DNA of 64,000 nt, from positions 1-64,000 of the forward strand of contig JBFLZW010000001.1 in the NCBI GenBank assembly GCA_040755755.1, read 5' to 3'. This stretch comes from a bacterium. Its GTDB lineage: Bacteria > SZUA-182 > DTGQ01. Below, in pieces: positions 1 to 8,521 of the stretch (the first letter of the stretch is position 1; each line of letters begins with the position of its first letter). The translations under genes were made by a program, and so were the position numbers. Under the pieces are notes generated by a model, which saw nothing but the letters and a program-made list of their open reading frames with translations, was not told the DNA's origin and ran no database searches.

Positions 1-142
1 TGAGTCTCTTTCAACTTGGCTTACGATTACTCGATCACCTCTTGGATTATGAATTACCTATCCCGGTACTATTTTATTATGCATTTGAGGCACGATTATG
101 AAAATGTGTCCGGTAGTGAGATAGTATCCTTAAATAGTATCC

Positions 143-952
143 TTATACGGTATTCATCGCTAAAACGTCCTTCATATCATAGAGCCCGGCAGGCTGCCCG
201 GCTACAAACAGGGCTGCCCTGACTGCGCCATAGGCAAAGGTCTGGCGGCTGTGGGCCCGGTGGGTGATCTCGATCCGCTCGCCGTCTCCGGCAAACAGCA
301 CCGTATGCTCTCCCACGATATCGCCAGCCCGCACCGCATGGATACCGATTTCTCCGCTGGTTCTCTCACCCGGCAGACCCTCCCGGCCATACCGGGCTGC
401 TTTGGCAAGATCGAGGTTTCGCGCCTTGGCCAGAACCTGAGCCATCTTCATCGCTGTGCCGCTGGGGGCATCCTTTTTCAACCGGTGATGGGTTTCCATG
501 ATTTCTATATCGTAACTTTCACCTAAAACCTGAGCAATCTGAGGCAGTACAGTGAATAATAAATTCACCCCTACGCTCATATTCGGAGACTGGACCACCG
601 GAACATGCCCGGCCAGTTTCCTGATTTCGGCCAGCACATCCTCCGGCAGGGCAGTAGTCCCGATGACCATCGGCTTTCGATGCTTCTGGGCTGCCAGGAC
701 CATGTTTCTCGTTGATTCAGGCGAAGTGAAGTCAATAATCACCTCCGCTGGGCCGATAATTTCTTCCAGCCGGTCGCTGATTGTGACCTGGAGAGGGCCA
801 ACTCCGGCCACTGCTCCGGCATCCTGTCCCACTGATTTATGCCCAGGCTGCTCCAGGGCCCCAGCCAGCCCGATCCCTTCCGTATCATGAATTGCCCGGA
901 TAATCAAACCTCCCATCCGGCCCGCTGCACCGCAAACCAGAGCTTTAACCAT
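143..952 (-). CDS. dapB: 4-hydroxy-tetrahydrodipicolinate reductase
   Basis: Cytoplasmic NAD(P)H-dependent reductase that converts the DapA product to tetrahydrodipicolinate in the diaminopimelate/lysine pathway. At 269 residues it has the usual family length. The N-terminal Rossmann loop GAAGRMG is at residues 8-14, a GTT turn at 98-100, and the DapB signature with catalytic His155/His156, Lys160 and DAPSGTA lies at 153-167. It is the last recognised gene of the minus-strand lysine cluster (lysA-dapF-dapA-dapB), separated from dapA only by a small nucleotidyltransferase gene. All diagnostic residues are present and there is no sign of decay. The 142 bases beyond its stop hold only a short direct repeat and no gene. 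Confidence 0.97.
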   Translation of the reverse strand: MVKALVCGAAGRMGGLIIRAIHDTEGIGLAGALEQPGHKSVGQDAGAVAGVGPLQVTISDRLEEIIGPAEVIIDFTSPESTRNMVLAAQKHRKPMVIGTTALPEDVLAEIRKLAGHVPVVQSPNMSVGVNLLFTVLPQIAQVLGESYDIEIMETHHRLKKDAPSGTAMKMAQVLAKARNLDLAKAARYGREGLPGERTSGEIGIHAVRAGDIVGEHTVLFAGDGERIEITHRAHSRQTFAYGAVRAALFVAGQPAGLYDMKDVLAMNTV

Positions 953-979
953 GCTCCTTTCTCCTTGTTGAGTAGATCT

Positions 980-1306
980 TTAATGGTTTTGTCCCTTTTC
1001 ATAAAGGACTTTTCCGAATTTATGCGCCGGGTAAATAACAGTACCGATAATGTCTTTGTATACCTCAAATTCATGAGGGGTTTTCACGATTACATCCACC
1101 GGAATTAATGAATCAGCAAGTAATTTCCTCACCATGTGGTTTTGCAGACGGGCGGGCAAGTCGCTGTCTTTGATTATCAGAAGATCCAAATCACTTTCCT
1201 CTGTAGGTGTTCCATAGGCGTAGGAGCCAAAGAGAATTATTTTTTGCGGGTGGAAATTTTCCACAATCTTATTGGTGATTTCATCTATTTGCTCCTGCGT
1301 TATCAT
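980..1306 (-). CDS. Small nucleotidyltransferase (MNT family), no HEPN partner
   Basis: A 108-residue minimal nucleotidyltransferase fold. The motif GSYAYGTPTEESDLDLL carries the family Gly-Ser and the two metal-binding Asp residues of the DxD. I chose the ATG at 1306 (MITQEQ), because the upstream extension in the same frame is proline-rich and unlike the family. MNT proteins often act as antitoxins that nucleotidylate HEPN RNases, but no HEPN gene is adjacent. The gene lies between dapA and dapB on the same strand, 27 bp before dapB, so it is probably co-transcribed with the lysine genes. An orphan antitoxin or a stand-alone nucleotidyltransferase are both possible. Confidence 0.8.
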   Translation of the reverse strand: MITQEQIDEITNKIVENFHPQKIILFGSYAYGTPTEESDLDLLIIKDSDLPARLQNHMVRKLLADSLIPVDVIVKTPHEFEVYKDIIGTVIYPAHKFGKVLYEKGQNH

Positions 1307-1386
1307 GATACACCCGGCAAGCAACTGTGCAGGGCGGGGCTTTCGCCCCACCAAATATCATACTGTCTTTCCTCCAGATAATACTT

Positions 1387-2274
1387 TTATTCCTGTCCTC
1401 CCGGCAGCAATTGATATTTAATCAGCACCTCTTTCAGTTTACTCAGGTTCCATTCGGACATGGAGCAGAGCGGCAGCCGGAATTCTTCCCGGATCATCCC
1501 CATCAGCCAGAGAGCTGTCTTGACCGGGATCGGGTTGGTCTCATAAAAGAGGGCCTGAAAGAGCGGATAGAGAGAGAGGTTCAAATCCCGTGCCCGTGCA
1601 CAGTCTCCCTTGAGGAAGGAATTTACCAGATCGGCCATTCGATCCGGAATAATATTGGCCGCCACGGAGATTACCCCTTTGCCGCCCACGGCTAAAATGG
1701 GCAGGGTCAGGGCATCGTCACCGGACAGGACGACCATTTTATCTCCGCATCGCTGGATGATTTCCGTGACCTGGGCCAGAGAGCCGCTGGCTTCCTTGAT
1801 ACCGACAATATTTTTTATCTGGGACAGCCTCTCCACGGTTTTCGGCTCAAGGTTCACACTGGTCCGGCCAGGTACATTGTACAGAATAAGCGGCAGGTCG
1901 ACAGCTTCAGCCACCGCCTTGTAGTGCCGGTACAATCCTTCCTGGGTGGGCTTGTTATAATAGGGCGTAATCAGCAGGGCTGCATCCGCCCCGGCTGCCT
2001 TGGCCTTGCGGGTCAACTGAATGGCCTCTTCCGTGCTGTTGGAGCCGGTACCGGCAATAACCGGGACTCTTCTATGAGCCGCCTCGATAGTCAGCGCCAC
2101 CACCTGGCTGTGTTCCTCATGACTCAGGGTGGCTGATTCTCCTGTCGTACCACAGGGGATAATGGCTGAGGTTCCCTTTTCAATCTGAAAGGCTACCAGT
2201 TCCTGCAATCCTTTCTCATCCACAGCCCCTTTCAGAAAGGGAGTCACGATAGCCACCATTGATCCACTTAACAT
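1387..2274 (-). CDS. dapA: 4-hydroxy-tetrahydrodipicolinate synthase
   Basis: Class I aldolase that condenses pyruvate with aspartate semialdehyde, the first committed step of lysine and diaminopimelate synthesis; cytoplasmic TIM barrel. The 295-residue length is typical. GTTGES is at 42-47, the catalytic Tyr at 132 (LILYNVPGRTS) and the Schiff-base Lys at 160 (VGIKEASG). The ATG is preceded by a GGAGGAAAAAAG ribosome-binding site. It follows the HicB-like gene and dapF in the minus-strand operon. Nothing in the sequence indicates dedicated regulation. Confidence 0.97.
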   Translation of the reverse strand: MLSGSMVAIVTPFLKGAVDEKGLQELVAFQIEKGTSAIIPCGTTGESATLSHEEHSQVVALTIEAAHRRVPVIAGTGSNSTEEAIQLTRKAKAAGADAALLITPYYNKPTQEGLYRHYKAVAEAVDLPLILYNVPGRTSVNLEPKTVERLSQIKNIVGIKEASGSLAQVTEIIQRCGDKMVVLSGDDALTLPILAVGGKGVISVAANIIPDRMADLVNSFLKGDCARARDLNLSLYPLFQALFYETNPIPVKTALWLMGMIREEFRLPLCSMSEWNLSKLKEVLIKYQLLPGGQE

Positions 2275-2306
2275 CTTTTTTCCTCCTGATCGTCTTTGTT
2301 TATATC

Positions 2307-2537
2307 CTACTTGTTTTTTCTCTTAAAACCTTTGCCTGAACCTTTGCCTAACGGTATTTTCTTCGCCTGTTGCTGGTAAGCTAAAATCATCTCGTTGAGA
2401 GTATCCTGTACCAGTACCCGACAATCTTCGATGTCTTTCCCTTCAGTAACGATTTCTGGCCACTCAACCAGTTGCCCCATATAACCGGAGTCAATTTTTG
2501 TATATTGAGCAGTGTAATTTCGCAGCTTATTGCTCAA
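2307..2537 (-). CDS. HicB-like antitoxin domain protein, no HicA partner
   Basis: A 76-residue protein with the short beta-alpha-beta HicB fold: a YTAQY strand, the GYMGQLVEWPEIVTEG segment and a helix of the type usually found in HicB antitoxins. It lacks the C-terminal ribbon-helix-helix or HTH of long HicB proteins and ends instead in a basic Gly/Lys tail (KGSGKGFKRKNK). Its start overlaps the end of dapF by 11 bp, so it is translationally coupled to the lysine operon. No HicA-like toxin is adjacent on either strand. It could be an orphan antitoxin or a regulator adopted by the operon; the assignment is by fold pattern only. Confidence 0.72.
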   Translation of the reverse strand: MSNKLRNYTAQYTKIDSGYMGQLVEWPEIVTEGKDIEDCRVLVQDTLNEMILAYQQQAKKIPLGKGSGKGFKRKNK

Positions 2538-3363
2538 TGCTCAATTCCTCAAGCCAGAGGTTCCCTTCAGCAATAACGCGGGCTTCGCCCTGCAAGTAGA
2601 TATTGCCAAATTCACCGGCTGTCTGCTTATAATATACCTTCAATACGCAGCCGCTTCTGGTCACGACGGATACGGGCGAAGCCACCTTGCCAAGGGAGGC
2701 ACAGATAATGCTTGAGGCAATGGAGCCGGTGCCGCAGGCCAGGGTTTCATCCTCCACACCCCGCTCGTAGGTCCGGATGGCAATTTCCCGGGGGCCAATC
2801 ACCTGGATAAAGTTTGCATTGGTTCCCTGGGGCTGAAAATGGGCATGATACCGGGTTGCCCGTCCCACGCCGATCACGTCTTCCTGCTCCAGGTCCTCCA
2901 CCAGGTAAACGGCATGAGGGACTCCGGCTTTCAGGAAGAATACCTGACGATCCTCTCCATTCACCCTGAGCGGGAATGGCGGTGCAGGGTTTAAAACATA
3001 ATCCATCTTCAGCTTTACCTGGGGGCCATCCACTTCAGCCTCGATCATGCCTGCCTGGGTTTCAAAGGTCATCCGGGCAGGGCATACGCCATTCAGATAG
3101 GCAAAACGGGCCAGACAGCGGGCACCGTTGCCGCACATTTCAACCTCCCGGCCATCAGCATTGAAAAACCCCATGCCAAAATCTGCTGCCTGAGACGGGC
3201 GCAGAAAAATCACTCCATCCGCACCCAGAGCAATCCGTCTGCGGCAGACTTTCTGCACAAACTCCGAAGCCCCGGCATTATCCAGCAGGTTTTGCCGGTT
3301 GTCAATCAGGATAAAATCGTTCCCGCAGGCACTCATTTTAAAAAACCGCAGCGTTTTCGTCAT
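2527..3363 (-). CDS. dapF: Diaminopimelate epimerase
   Basis: Cofactor-independent epimerase that converts LL- to meso-diaminopimelate, the direct precursor of peptidoglycan and lysine. It has 278 residues, the normal length. The two catalytic cysteines are visible: Cys77 in CGNGARC and Cys210 in ACGTGS. The gene lies 37 bp after lysA and overlaps the next small gene by 11 bp, consistent with one transcript. No anomalies are seen. Confidence 0.97.
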   Translation of the reverse strand: MTKTLRFFKMSACGNDFILIDNRQNLLDNAGASEFVQKVCRRRIALGADGVIFLRPSQAADFGMGFFNADGREVEMCGNGARCLARFAYLNGVCPARMTFETQAGMIEAEVDGPQVKLKMDYVLNPAPPFPLRVNGEDRQVFFLKAGVPHAVYLVEDLEQEDVIGVGRATRYHAHFQPQGTNANFIQVIGPREIAIRTYERGVEDETLACGTGSIASSIICASLGKVASPVSVVTRSGCVLKVYYKQTAGEFGNIYLQGEARVIAEGNLWLEELSIEQ

Positions 3364-3400
3364 AGCCTTTGTTCCTTCATCAGCCTTTGTTCCTTCTCCG

Positions 3401-4651
3401 CTACCAGGCGGGAACCACTTCTTTGCGGGTCAGATCATCATAGGTTTCCCGCTCCCGGATGATATACGATTGATCCCCTTTGACCAGCACTTCCGGCACC
3501 CGGGGCCGGGAATTATAGTTGCTGGACATGGCAAAGCCATAAGCCCCGGCACTCATGACCGACATCAGCTCACCGGCGAAAAGTTCGGGCAGCTCGCGAT
3601 CCCGGGCCAGAAAGTCCCCGGATTCACAGATCGGCCCGACCACATCAGCCACCATTTTCGGCCGATCTTCCCTGCGGACCGGCAGTATCTCGTGATAAGC
3701 CTTGTAGAGACTGGGGCGGATCAGGTCGTTCATCCCTGCATCCACGATCAGGAAATTCTTGTCATCTTTCCTCTTCACGTACAGCACCTGGGTGACCAGG
3801 ATACCGGCATTACCGACAATCACCCGGCCCGGCTCCGATATGATCTTGACCCCAAGCCCGTCAATAACCGGAGAGATGGCCTGCAAAAATTCCTGCGGTG
3901 ATGGGGGAACCTCGTCCCGGTAGGTGATTCCCAGTCCTCCGCCGATATCGATGCAGCGGATACCGATCCCCTCAGCATCGAGCTTTCCGATCAGATCAAT
4001 GACCTTGACCAGGCTGTCCACAAAGGGAGTAACCTGAGTAATCTGAGAGCCGATATGTACATGGATACCGGCAAGATCGATGTTTTTCAGCGACCTGGCC
4101 CGTTTATATTCTTCAAGAGCCTGATGAATGTCAAGGCCGAATTTTTCGCGCCGAAGGCCCGTGGAGATATAGGGATGAGTATCGGCGGCAATGTCCGGAT
4201 TGACCCGCCAGGCTACGGGAGCTTTCACCCCAAGCTCTCCTGCCACCTGATCCAGAAATTCCAGCTCCGGCCAGGACTCCACATTGAACATCAGAATATT
4301 GGATCGAAGGGCGGATTCCATTTCCTGTCGCATCTTGCCAACACCGGCATAGACAATTTTCTCCGGCGCAATACCCGCTTTAAGGGCACGGTGCAATTCT
4401 CCTCCGGAAACAATGTCCGCACCGGCACCCAGTTTGCCGAGAAGGTTCAGGATCGCCAGATTGGAATTGGCCTTGACCGCAAAACAGATCAGGTGATCGA
4501 TATCACCAAAGGCAGAATCGTAGGCCTTGAAATGCCGCTCCAGGGTCTGGTAACTATAGATGTAAACAGGAGTGCCTACCCGATCGATAATCTCCCGGAC
4601 CGGCAGCCCTTCAGCATAGAGTTCATTGTTAATATACTGAAAGTAATTCAC
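3401..4651 (-). CDS. lysA: Diaminopimelate decarboxylase
   Basis: PLP-dependent fold-type III decarboxylase that makes lysine from meso-diaminopimelate. Its 416 residues include the PLP Lys60 in FAVKANSN, HIGSQ at 199-203, the phosphate-binding GGGLG at 237-241, EPGR at 273-276 and the interface CESGD at 342-346. It starts with GTG, and this start overlaps the stop of the upstream lipoprotein gene by four bases (GTGA), which implies translational coupling. The genomic pairing of lysA with an LptM-like lipoprotein gene is common in proteobacteria. Confidence 0.97.
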   Translation of the reverse strand: MNYFQYINNELYAEGLPVREIIDRVGTPVYIYSYQTLERHFKAYDSAFGDIDHLICFAVKANSNLAILNLLGKLGAGADIVSGGELHRALKAGIAPEKIVYAGVGKMRQEMESALRSNILMFNVESWPELEFLDQVAGELGVKAPVAWRVNPDIAADTHPYISTGLRREKFGLDIHQALEEYKRARSLKNIDLAGIHVHIGSQITQVTPFVDSLVKVIDLIGKLDAEGIGIRCIDIGGGLGITYRDEVPPSPQEFLQAISPVIDGLGVKIISEPGRVIVGNAGILVTQVLYVKRKDDKNFLIVDAGMNDLIRPSLYKAYHEILPVRREDRPKMVADVVGPICESGDFLARDRELPELFAGELMSVMSAGAYGFAMSSNYNSRPRVPEVLVKGDQSYIIRERETYDDLTRKEVVPAW

Positions 4652-4824
4652 GATAACCTCACTTTATATTTTATTGCTCTGAAAGCCGCAATGGCTGCTG
4701 ACTGACTTTCGTTGGCTTCAGGATACCGGGGCTTGAGCGGCCCCTTTTTCCCACAGGAAGCGCACGAGAGCACCAGAAGCACGATGAACAATCCACCCAG
4801 GCAATCCTTACGAAAGCTTCTCAT
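4648..4824 (-). CDS. LptM-like (YifL-like) small outer-membrane lipoprotein
   Basis: A 58-residue ORF shorter than usual prediction cut-offs. It has a basic N-terminus (MRSFRKD), a hydrophobic signal segment (about residues 11-20), then the lipobox region LSCASCGKKGPL. The C-G-x-K-G-P-L motif starting at Cys24 is the hallmark of the YifL/LptM family, which in E. coli assists maturation of the LPS translocon subunit LptD. Cys24 is the likelier lipidated residue; Cys21 is the alternative. Its start overlaps argH by 17 bp and its stop overlaps the lysA GTG in GTGA, so it is tightly embedded in the operon. The ORF, its context and its motif are seen directly; the function is inferred from the family. 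Confidence 0.85.
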   Translation of the reverse strand: MRSFRKDCLGGLFIVLLVLSCASCGKKGPLKPRYPEANESQSAAIAAFRAIKYKVRLS

Positions 4825-6232
4825 CCTGCAATACCCTCTCTGCCTGCTCCAGTGCTTCCCTGACCCGGCTTGCGGCAGTGCCGCCCAGGGACTTTTTAGC
4901 CTCGACCGAGGCTTGCAGACTCAAAGCCTCAGCCACATCTTCGGTAAAGAAAGAGGAAAATTGCTGCCATTCAGCCAGAGACAATTCTGAAAATTTCCGC
5001 TGCTGCTTCAGACAATACGCCACTGCCTGTCCGATGATATGATGTGCCTCGCGGAAAGGAACACCCCGACGCACCAGATAATCAGCCAGATCCGTGGACA
5101 GCATCAATTCATCGCCGGCTGCCCGCAGCATGCTTTCCGGCCGGACCGACAGGTTCTCCCATAAGGGAGTGATAACCGAAAAGATCGCTTTTACCGTGTC
5201 CACGGTATCGAAGACAGCCTCTTTATCCTCCTGAAGGTCCCGGTTATAGGTCAGGGGCAGGGATTTGAGCAGGGTCAAAAGCCCCATCAGATGGCCATAA
5301 ATGCGGCCGGTCTTTCCCCGGACCAGCTCCGGCACATCCGGATTCTTTTTCTGGGGCATCAGGCTGCTCCCCGTGCAAAAGGCATCCGGCAGGTCCACAA
5401 AGGAAAATTCCGCCGTGGACCAGAGGATCAGCTCTTCACTCATACGGCTGAAGTGCATGGCCAGGAGGGATGCACAGGAGAGAAATTCTATGCAAAAATC
5501 CCGGTCACTTACCGTATCAAGGCTGTTTCTGGTGATAGCCGGAAAATCGAGGGCCTGGGCCACAAACTGCCGGTCAATCGGCAGTGTGCTGCCCGCCAGG
5601 GCACCTGCCCCCAGGGGGCAGACATTCACCCGCTTCCGGCAATCCCGCAGCCGTGCTTTGTCGCGCTCCAGCATCTCGAAATAGGCAAGCAGATGATGGG
5701 AGAATAAAACCGGCTGCGCCCGCTGCAAATGAGTATAGCCCGGCAGAATGACCCCAAGCCACTCGCGGGCCCTGGATACCAGGACCGCCTGGAGGCCTGA
5801 TGCTGCCTCGATCAACTGCCTGATCTCTTCGCGCAGGTAAAGGCGAAGATCGAGCAGCACCTGATCGTTGCGGCTCCTGGCCGTATGCAGCTTTCCGCCA
5901 ACCGGCCCGATTTTTTCCAGGAGGCGGCTTTCAATGTTCATGTGAATGTCTTCCAGTTCCGGACGAAAGGAGAATTTCCCCTCTTCGATCTCGGCCCTGA
6001 TTTCCTGAAGGCCGCTTTGGATTTTCTGTGACTCTTCCGGCCTAATCAGGCCTACGTGCTCCAGCATCCGGCAATGGGCTATGCTTCCCTGGATGTCGTA
6101 ACTGTAAAGGCGCTGATCGTAGGTCACGGACACGGTAAAGGCTTCCACCGCCCGGTGCGTGGACTCCTGAAACCGCCCGGACCAGGGCTTGCCTGATGAT
6201 GAGGATTTTGGTTCCTGAGGTGGATGTGACAT
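4808..6232 (-). CDS. argH: Argininosuccinate lyase
   Basis: Cytoplasmic lyase that splits argininosuccinate to arginine and fumarate, the last step of arginine synthesis. It has 474 residues. TARSRND is at 117-123 and the fumarase/aspartase signature GSSLMPQKKNP at 288-298, with the catalytic Ser in the mobile loop. The N-terminal about 14 residues (Ser/Pro/Lys-rich) are an extension ahead of the conserved KPWSGRF start. In many related genomes it directly follows argG, but here about 3.4 kb of unrelated genes separates the two, so argH probably needs its own promoter in 6233-6300. Confidence 0.97.
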   Translation of the reverse strand: MSHPPQEPKSSSSGKPWSGRFQESTHRAVEAFTVSVTYDQRLYSYDIQGSIAHCRMLEHVGLIRPEESQKIQSGLQEIRAEIEEGKFSFRPELEDIHMNIESRLLEKIGPVGGKLHTARSRNDQVLLDLRLYLREEIRQLIEAASGLQAVLVSRAREWLGVILPGYTHLQRAQPVLFSHHLLAYFEMLERDKARLRDCRKRVNVCPLGAGALAGSTLPIDRQFVAQALDFPAITRNSLDTVSDRDFCIEFLSCASLLAMHFSRMSEELILWSTAEFSFVDLPDAFCTGSSLMPQKKNPDVPELVRGKTGRIYGHLMGLLTLLKSLPLTYNRDLQEDKEAVFDTVDTVKAIFSVITPLWENLSVRPESMLRAAGDELMLSTDLADYLVRRGVPFREAHHIIGQAVAYCLKQQRKFSELSLAEWQQFSSFFTEDVAEALSLQASVEAKKSLGGTAASRVREALEQAERVLQDEKLS

Positions 6233-6578
6233 TGGAGATATGGCCCTTTATATTTGCTCTTTATTATGGGTAATTCCCTGTTAAGTGCACCTCCATTTTA
6301 ATAAAATACCTGAGTGAGTACAAGGCAAAAATGATGGAAATGTAGAGTCGTCAATTAATGGATTGATTTTCGTTTATTCTCATCATTACTACCCTGCCAT
6401 CAACCCCTCTTGCAATCGTTTCCTGAATGCGTTATCTTTCATGGTAGAGGCCGCGAGGAATAAATGCCCTACGGAGAGTGACGAAAATGTATGGAGAGTA
6501 GAGCGTATGCAGAGTGATGAGAGCAATGATCTTGTTCGGGAAGGAACTACTCCGGAAGGAGGAGAGGGAGTTTCTACT
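6233..6578. other. Non-coding gap upstream of argH
   Basis: About 345 bp between argH and the truncated Rpn frame. It must hold the promoter that now serves argH on the minus strand, but I cannot name its boxes with confidence. Short runs of a GAGAGT-like sequence occur at about 6474-6520. No N-terminal Rpn coding sequence is recognisable in any frame. Confidence 0.4.
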
Positions 6579-6601
6579 GACTTCTGTTTGATTTTCCCCT
6601 G

Positions 6602-7207
6602 GTGAAATTGGTGGATTACCGGGCAAGGATTAAAGAACTTGAGGCCAGCACTAACCCTTTTGGTATCATTGTCCTGGCTCATCTTCGCAGCCTTGAGACT
6701 AAAAAGGATATGATGAGCGGACTATCCTGGAAATTGAGGCTGGTCAAGATGCTCTATGAGAAAGGATACAGCAGGCAGGATATCTTAAATCTATATCGAT
6801 TTATTGATTGGCTGATGGTACTGCCGGAAGGACTCGCCCTCCGGTTTCACGAACAAATCGAAGCTTATGAGGAGGAAAAGAAGATGGCTTATGTGACTAC
6901 CGCCGAGAGAATAGGCAGACAACGGGGAATTCAGGAAGGGATTCAACAAGGAATTCAGGAAGGGATTCAGCAGGGCATGCAGAAGGGCATGCAGAAGGGA
7001 TTAAGGCAGGGGCTGCTCGAGGCTGTTGCCCTGGGGCTGGAATTAAAGTTTGGCGAGGATGGTTTGCGGCTCTCCGGGCGGATTGATCAGATAGACTCGA
7101 TCGAGCAGTTGGAGAAGATTAAAGAAGGCATCAAAACAGCCGCGAGCTTCCATGAAATCGAATCCCTGATCATGCAAAGCTCAGGAGGCGAGAGCCGGAA
7201 AGGGTAA
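6602..7207 (+). pseudogene. Rpn-family recombination-promoting nuclease/putative transposase, N-terminus missing
   Basis: The 201 residues match the C-terminal two thirds of Rpn/PD-(D/E)XK family proteins: the VKLVDYRARIKELEAS..NPF segment, WKLRLVKMLYEKGY, and FIDWLMVLPEGLALRFHEQI. A characteristic hexamer-like repeat tract (GIQEGIQQGIQ.. to GLRQGL) follows at about 110-136, ahead of a C-terminal helical domain. The same reading frame is open only from 6581 (just after a TGA at 6578-6580) and reads LLFDFPLVKLV, so coding similarity continues upstream of the GTG used here. The catalytic nuclease N-terminus (about 100-130 residues in the family) is absent. It is therefore a remnant, although the C-terminal part could still be translated. 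Confidence 0.75.
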
Positions 7208-7248
7208 AAAGGATACTGATACCCCTGTTTTTATAGGAGGTGAAAATA

Positions 7249-7728
7249 ATGCAGTGGAAAAAGTGGCTCGAAAACTGGGATATGACATCCCTCAAACTGA
7301 CAGCACCATTTTTGGAAATGGAATGGCAGCCAAAGGACGAGGATAAAAATGCGGCATGGGAGCTGTATATCGAGTTGCTGACACGAATTGCCACCCAGAG
7401 ACTTCCGGAAGAGCATGGTAATGAATTGACGGCCCTGAATAGCATTTATTCTCTGTTTGGATTAACGAGAGAAACAATCAAGAGAAATGGGAGACATTGC
7501 ATTGAATTTGCAAAAATAGCAATTGTTGTCTTGAATCAAAAGATTAGACCATTTACAGCGAAATGGCACCGGCTTGCTGTTCAGGGTGCATTCAATGAAA
7601 AAGAGAAGTGCAAAGAATTCAGACGGGATTTGGCAGAGCTTCAGACTGTATTGAGGAATTACACAAAAATGCTGGCTGATATGGCAGGAGTTGAAGATTT
7701 AACGTCGTTAGAAGGAAATAACGTCTAA
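7249..7728 (+). CDS. Conserved hypothetical protein
   Basis: A 159-residue soluble, mostly helical protein that I do not recognise as a named family. I chose the ATG at 7249 because AGGAGG (7235-7240) sits eight bases before it; the GTG at 7240 overlaps that ribosome-binding site. The body has Trp-rich N-terminal motifs (WKKWLENW, MEWQP) and a compact central motif IVVLNQKIRPFTAKWHRL at about 98-115 that looks highly constrained. It starts 41 bp after the Rpn remnant on the same strand, in an accessory patch with TA-like genes. No signal peptide or membrane segment is seen. A defence-effector or accessory role is only a guess. Confidence 0.7.
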   Translation: MQWKKWLENWDMTSLKLTAPFLEMEWQPKDEDKNAAWELYIELLTRIATQRLPEEHGNELTALNSIYSLFGLTRETIKRNGRHCIEFAKIAIVVLNQKIRPFTAKWHRLAVQGAFNEKEKCKEFRRDLAELQTVLRNYTKMLADMAGVEDLTSLEGNNV

Positions 7729-7866
7729 TCAGGTACTCCGCCAGTAGGGGCCACAGATGTGGTGGAGGACTTCACCACCCCGATGCGTGCTCCTGAGCCC
7801 AGCCCGGACGACCCAGGGTTTTCACGCCGGGTGGGATTTTGGTTCCTGATATGAGCGAATAAAATT

Positions 7867-8145
7867 TTGACAAAATTTTCCAAGAGAACCGATAGATTTA
7901 TATACAACCTGCCGACCCTATTACAAATCGGCCCGTACAGATTTTTCTGTTATGCTGGTGACCGTGATGAGCCATGCCACGTGCACGTTGAGCGTGATAG
8001 TAATACGGCCAAATTCTGGCTTAATCCTATCAGACTTCAGCATAGTAGGGGCTTCAGCAGAAACGAAATCAACGGGATACAAAAGCTCACTGAGGAAAAC
8101 AGAGAGCTTTTATTGAGGAGATGGAATGAATATTTTAACGGCTGA
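7867..8145 (+). CDS. DUF4160 protein (toxin-like half of DUF4160/DUF2442 pair)
   Basis: About 92 residues with the DUF4160 core IGPYRFFCYAGDRDEPCHVHVERD, in which the HxH motif is prominent, followed by the family's N-G-I..I and E..LL.RWNEYF C-terminal helix. It must start at TTG 7867 or at a nearby non-ATG codon, as no ATG precedes the conserved core in frame. The gene overlaps the next gene by 20 bp. DUF4160 genes are very often paired with DUF2442 genes, and the pair has been proposed as toxin-antitoxin-like. The biochemical activity is not known to me. Confidence 0.78.
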   Translation: MTKFSKRTDRFIYNLPTLLQIGPYRFFCYAGDRDEPCHVHVERDSNTAKFWLNPIRLQHSRGFSRNEINGIQKLTEENRELLLRRWNEYFNG

Positions 8146-8446
8146 AATACAGGCTGCGAGAGCACAGTATATTAGTGTTACCCAAGACACTATAACTATT
8201 GACCTTACTGATGGACGCACCATCTCAGTACCCCTTGCCTGGTATCCCCGTCTTTTTCATGGTCAGCCAGAGGAGCGGAATAACTGGCATCTTATAGGGG
8301 AGGGAGAGGGTATCCACTGGCCTGATCTTGATGAAGACATTAGCGTTGAGGATGTATTGTTAGGAAAGCCTTCCGGCGAAAGCCAGCTTTCGTTTACCCG
8401 ATGGCTGGAAGCGCGTTCAAAATGCAATAAGAGCGATCCAATATAA
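8126..8446 (+). CDS. DUF2442 protein (partner of DUF4160)
   Basis: A 106-residue protein with the DUF2442 signature: LTDGRTISVPLAWYPRL, a central acidic GEGEGIHWPDLDEDISVEDVL segment, and a short C-terminal tail. It starts inside the end of the DUF4160 gene (20 bp overlap), which indicates coupled translation. DUF2442 proteins resemble small DNA- or partner-binding antitoxins. Its function here is inferred from this pairing only. Confidence 0.82.
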   Translation: MNILTAEIQAARAQYISVTQDTITIDLTDGRTISVPLAWYPRLFHGQPEERNNWHLIGEGEGIHWPDLDEDISVEDVLLGKPSGESQLSFTRWLEARSKCNKSDPI

Positions 8447-8521
8447 CAGAGCAGCACCGCCTGAGTAATCTGCCCCCTCCTTCAAGACATGCGGCCTGCA
8501 CTTCGCCCAAATGCCCCTTGC

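Noticed and set aside
6363-6605. N-terminal half of the Rpn gene in another frame
   Set aside because: The translated residues show none of the Rpn nuclease N-terminal motifs, so a simple frameshift does not explain the missing part.
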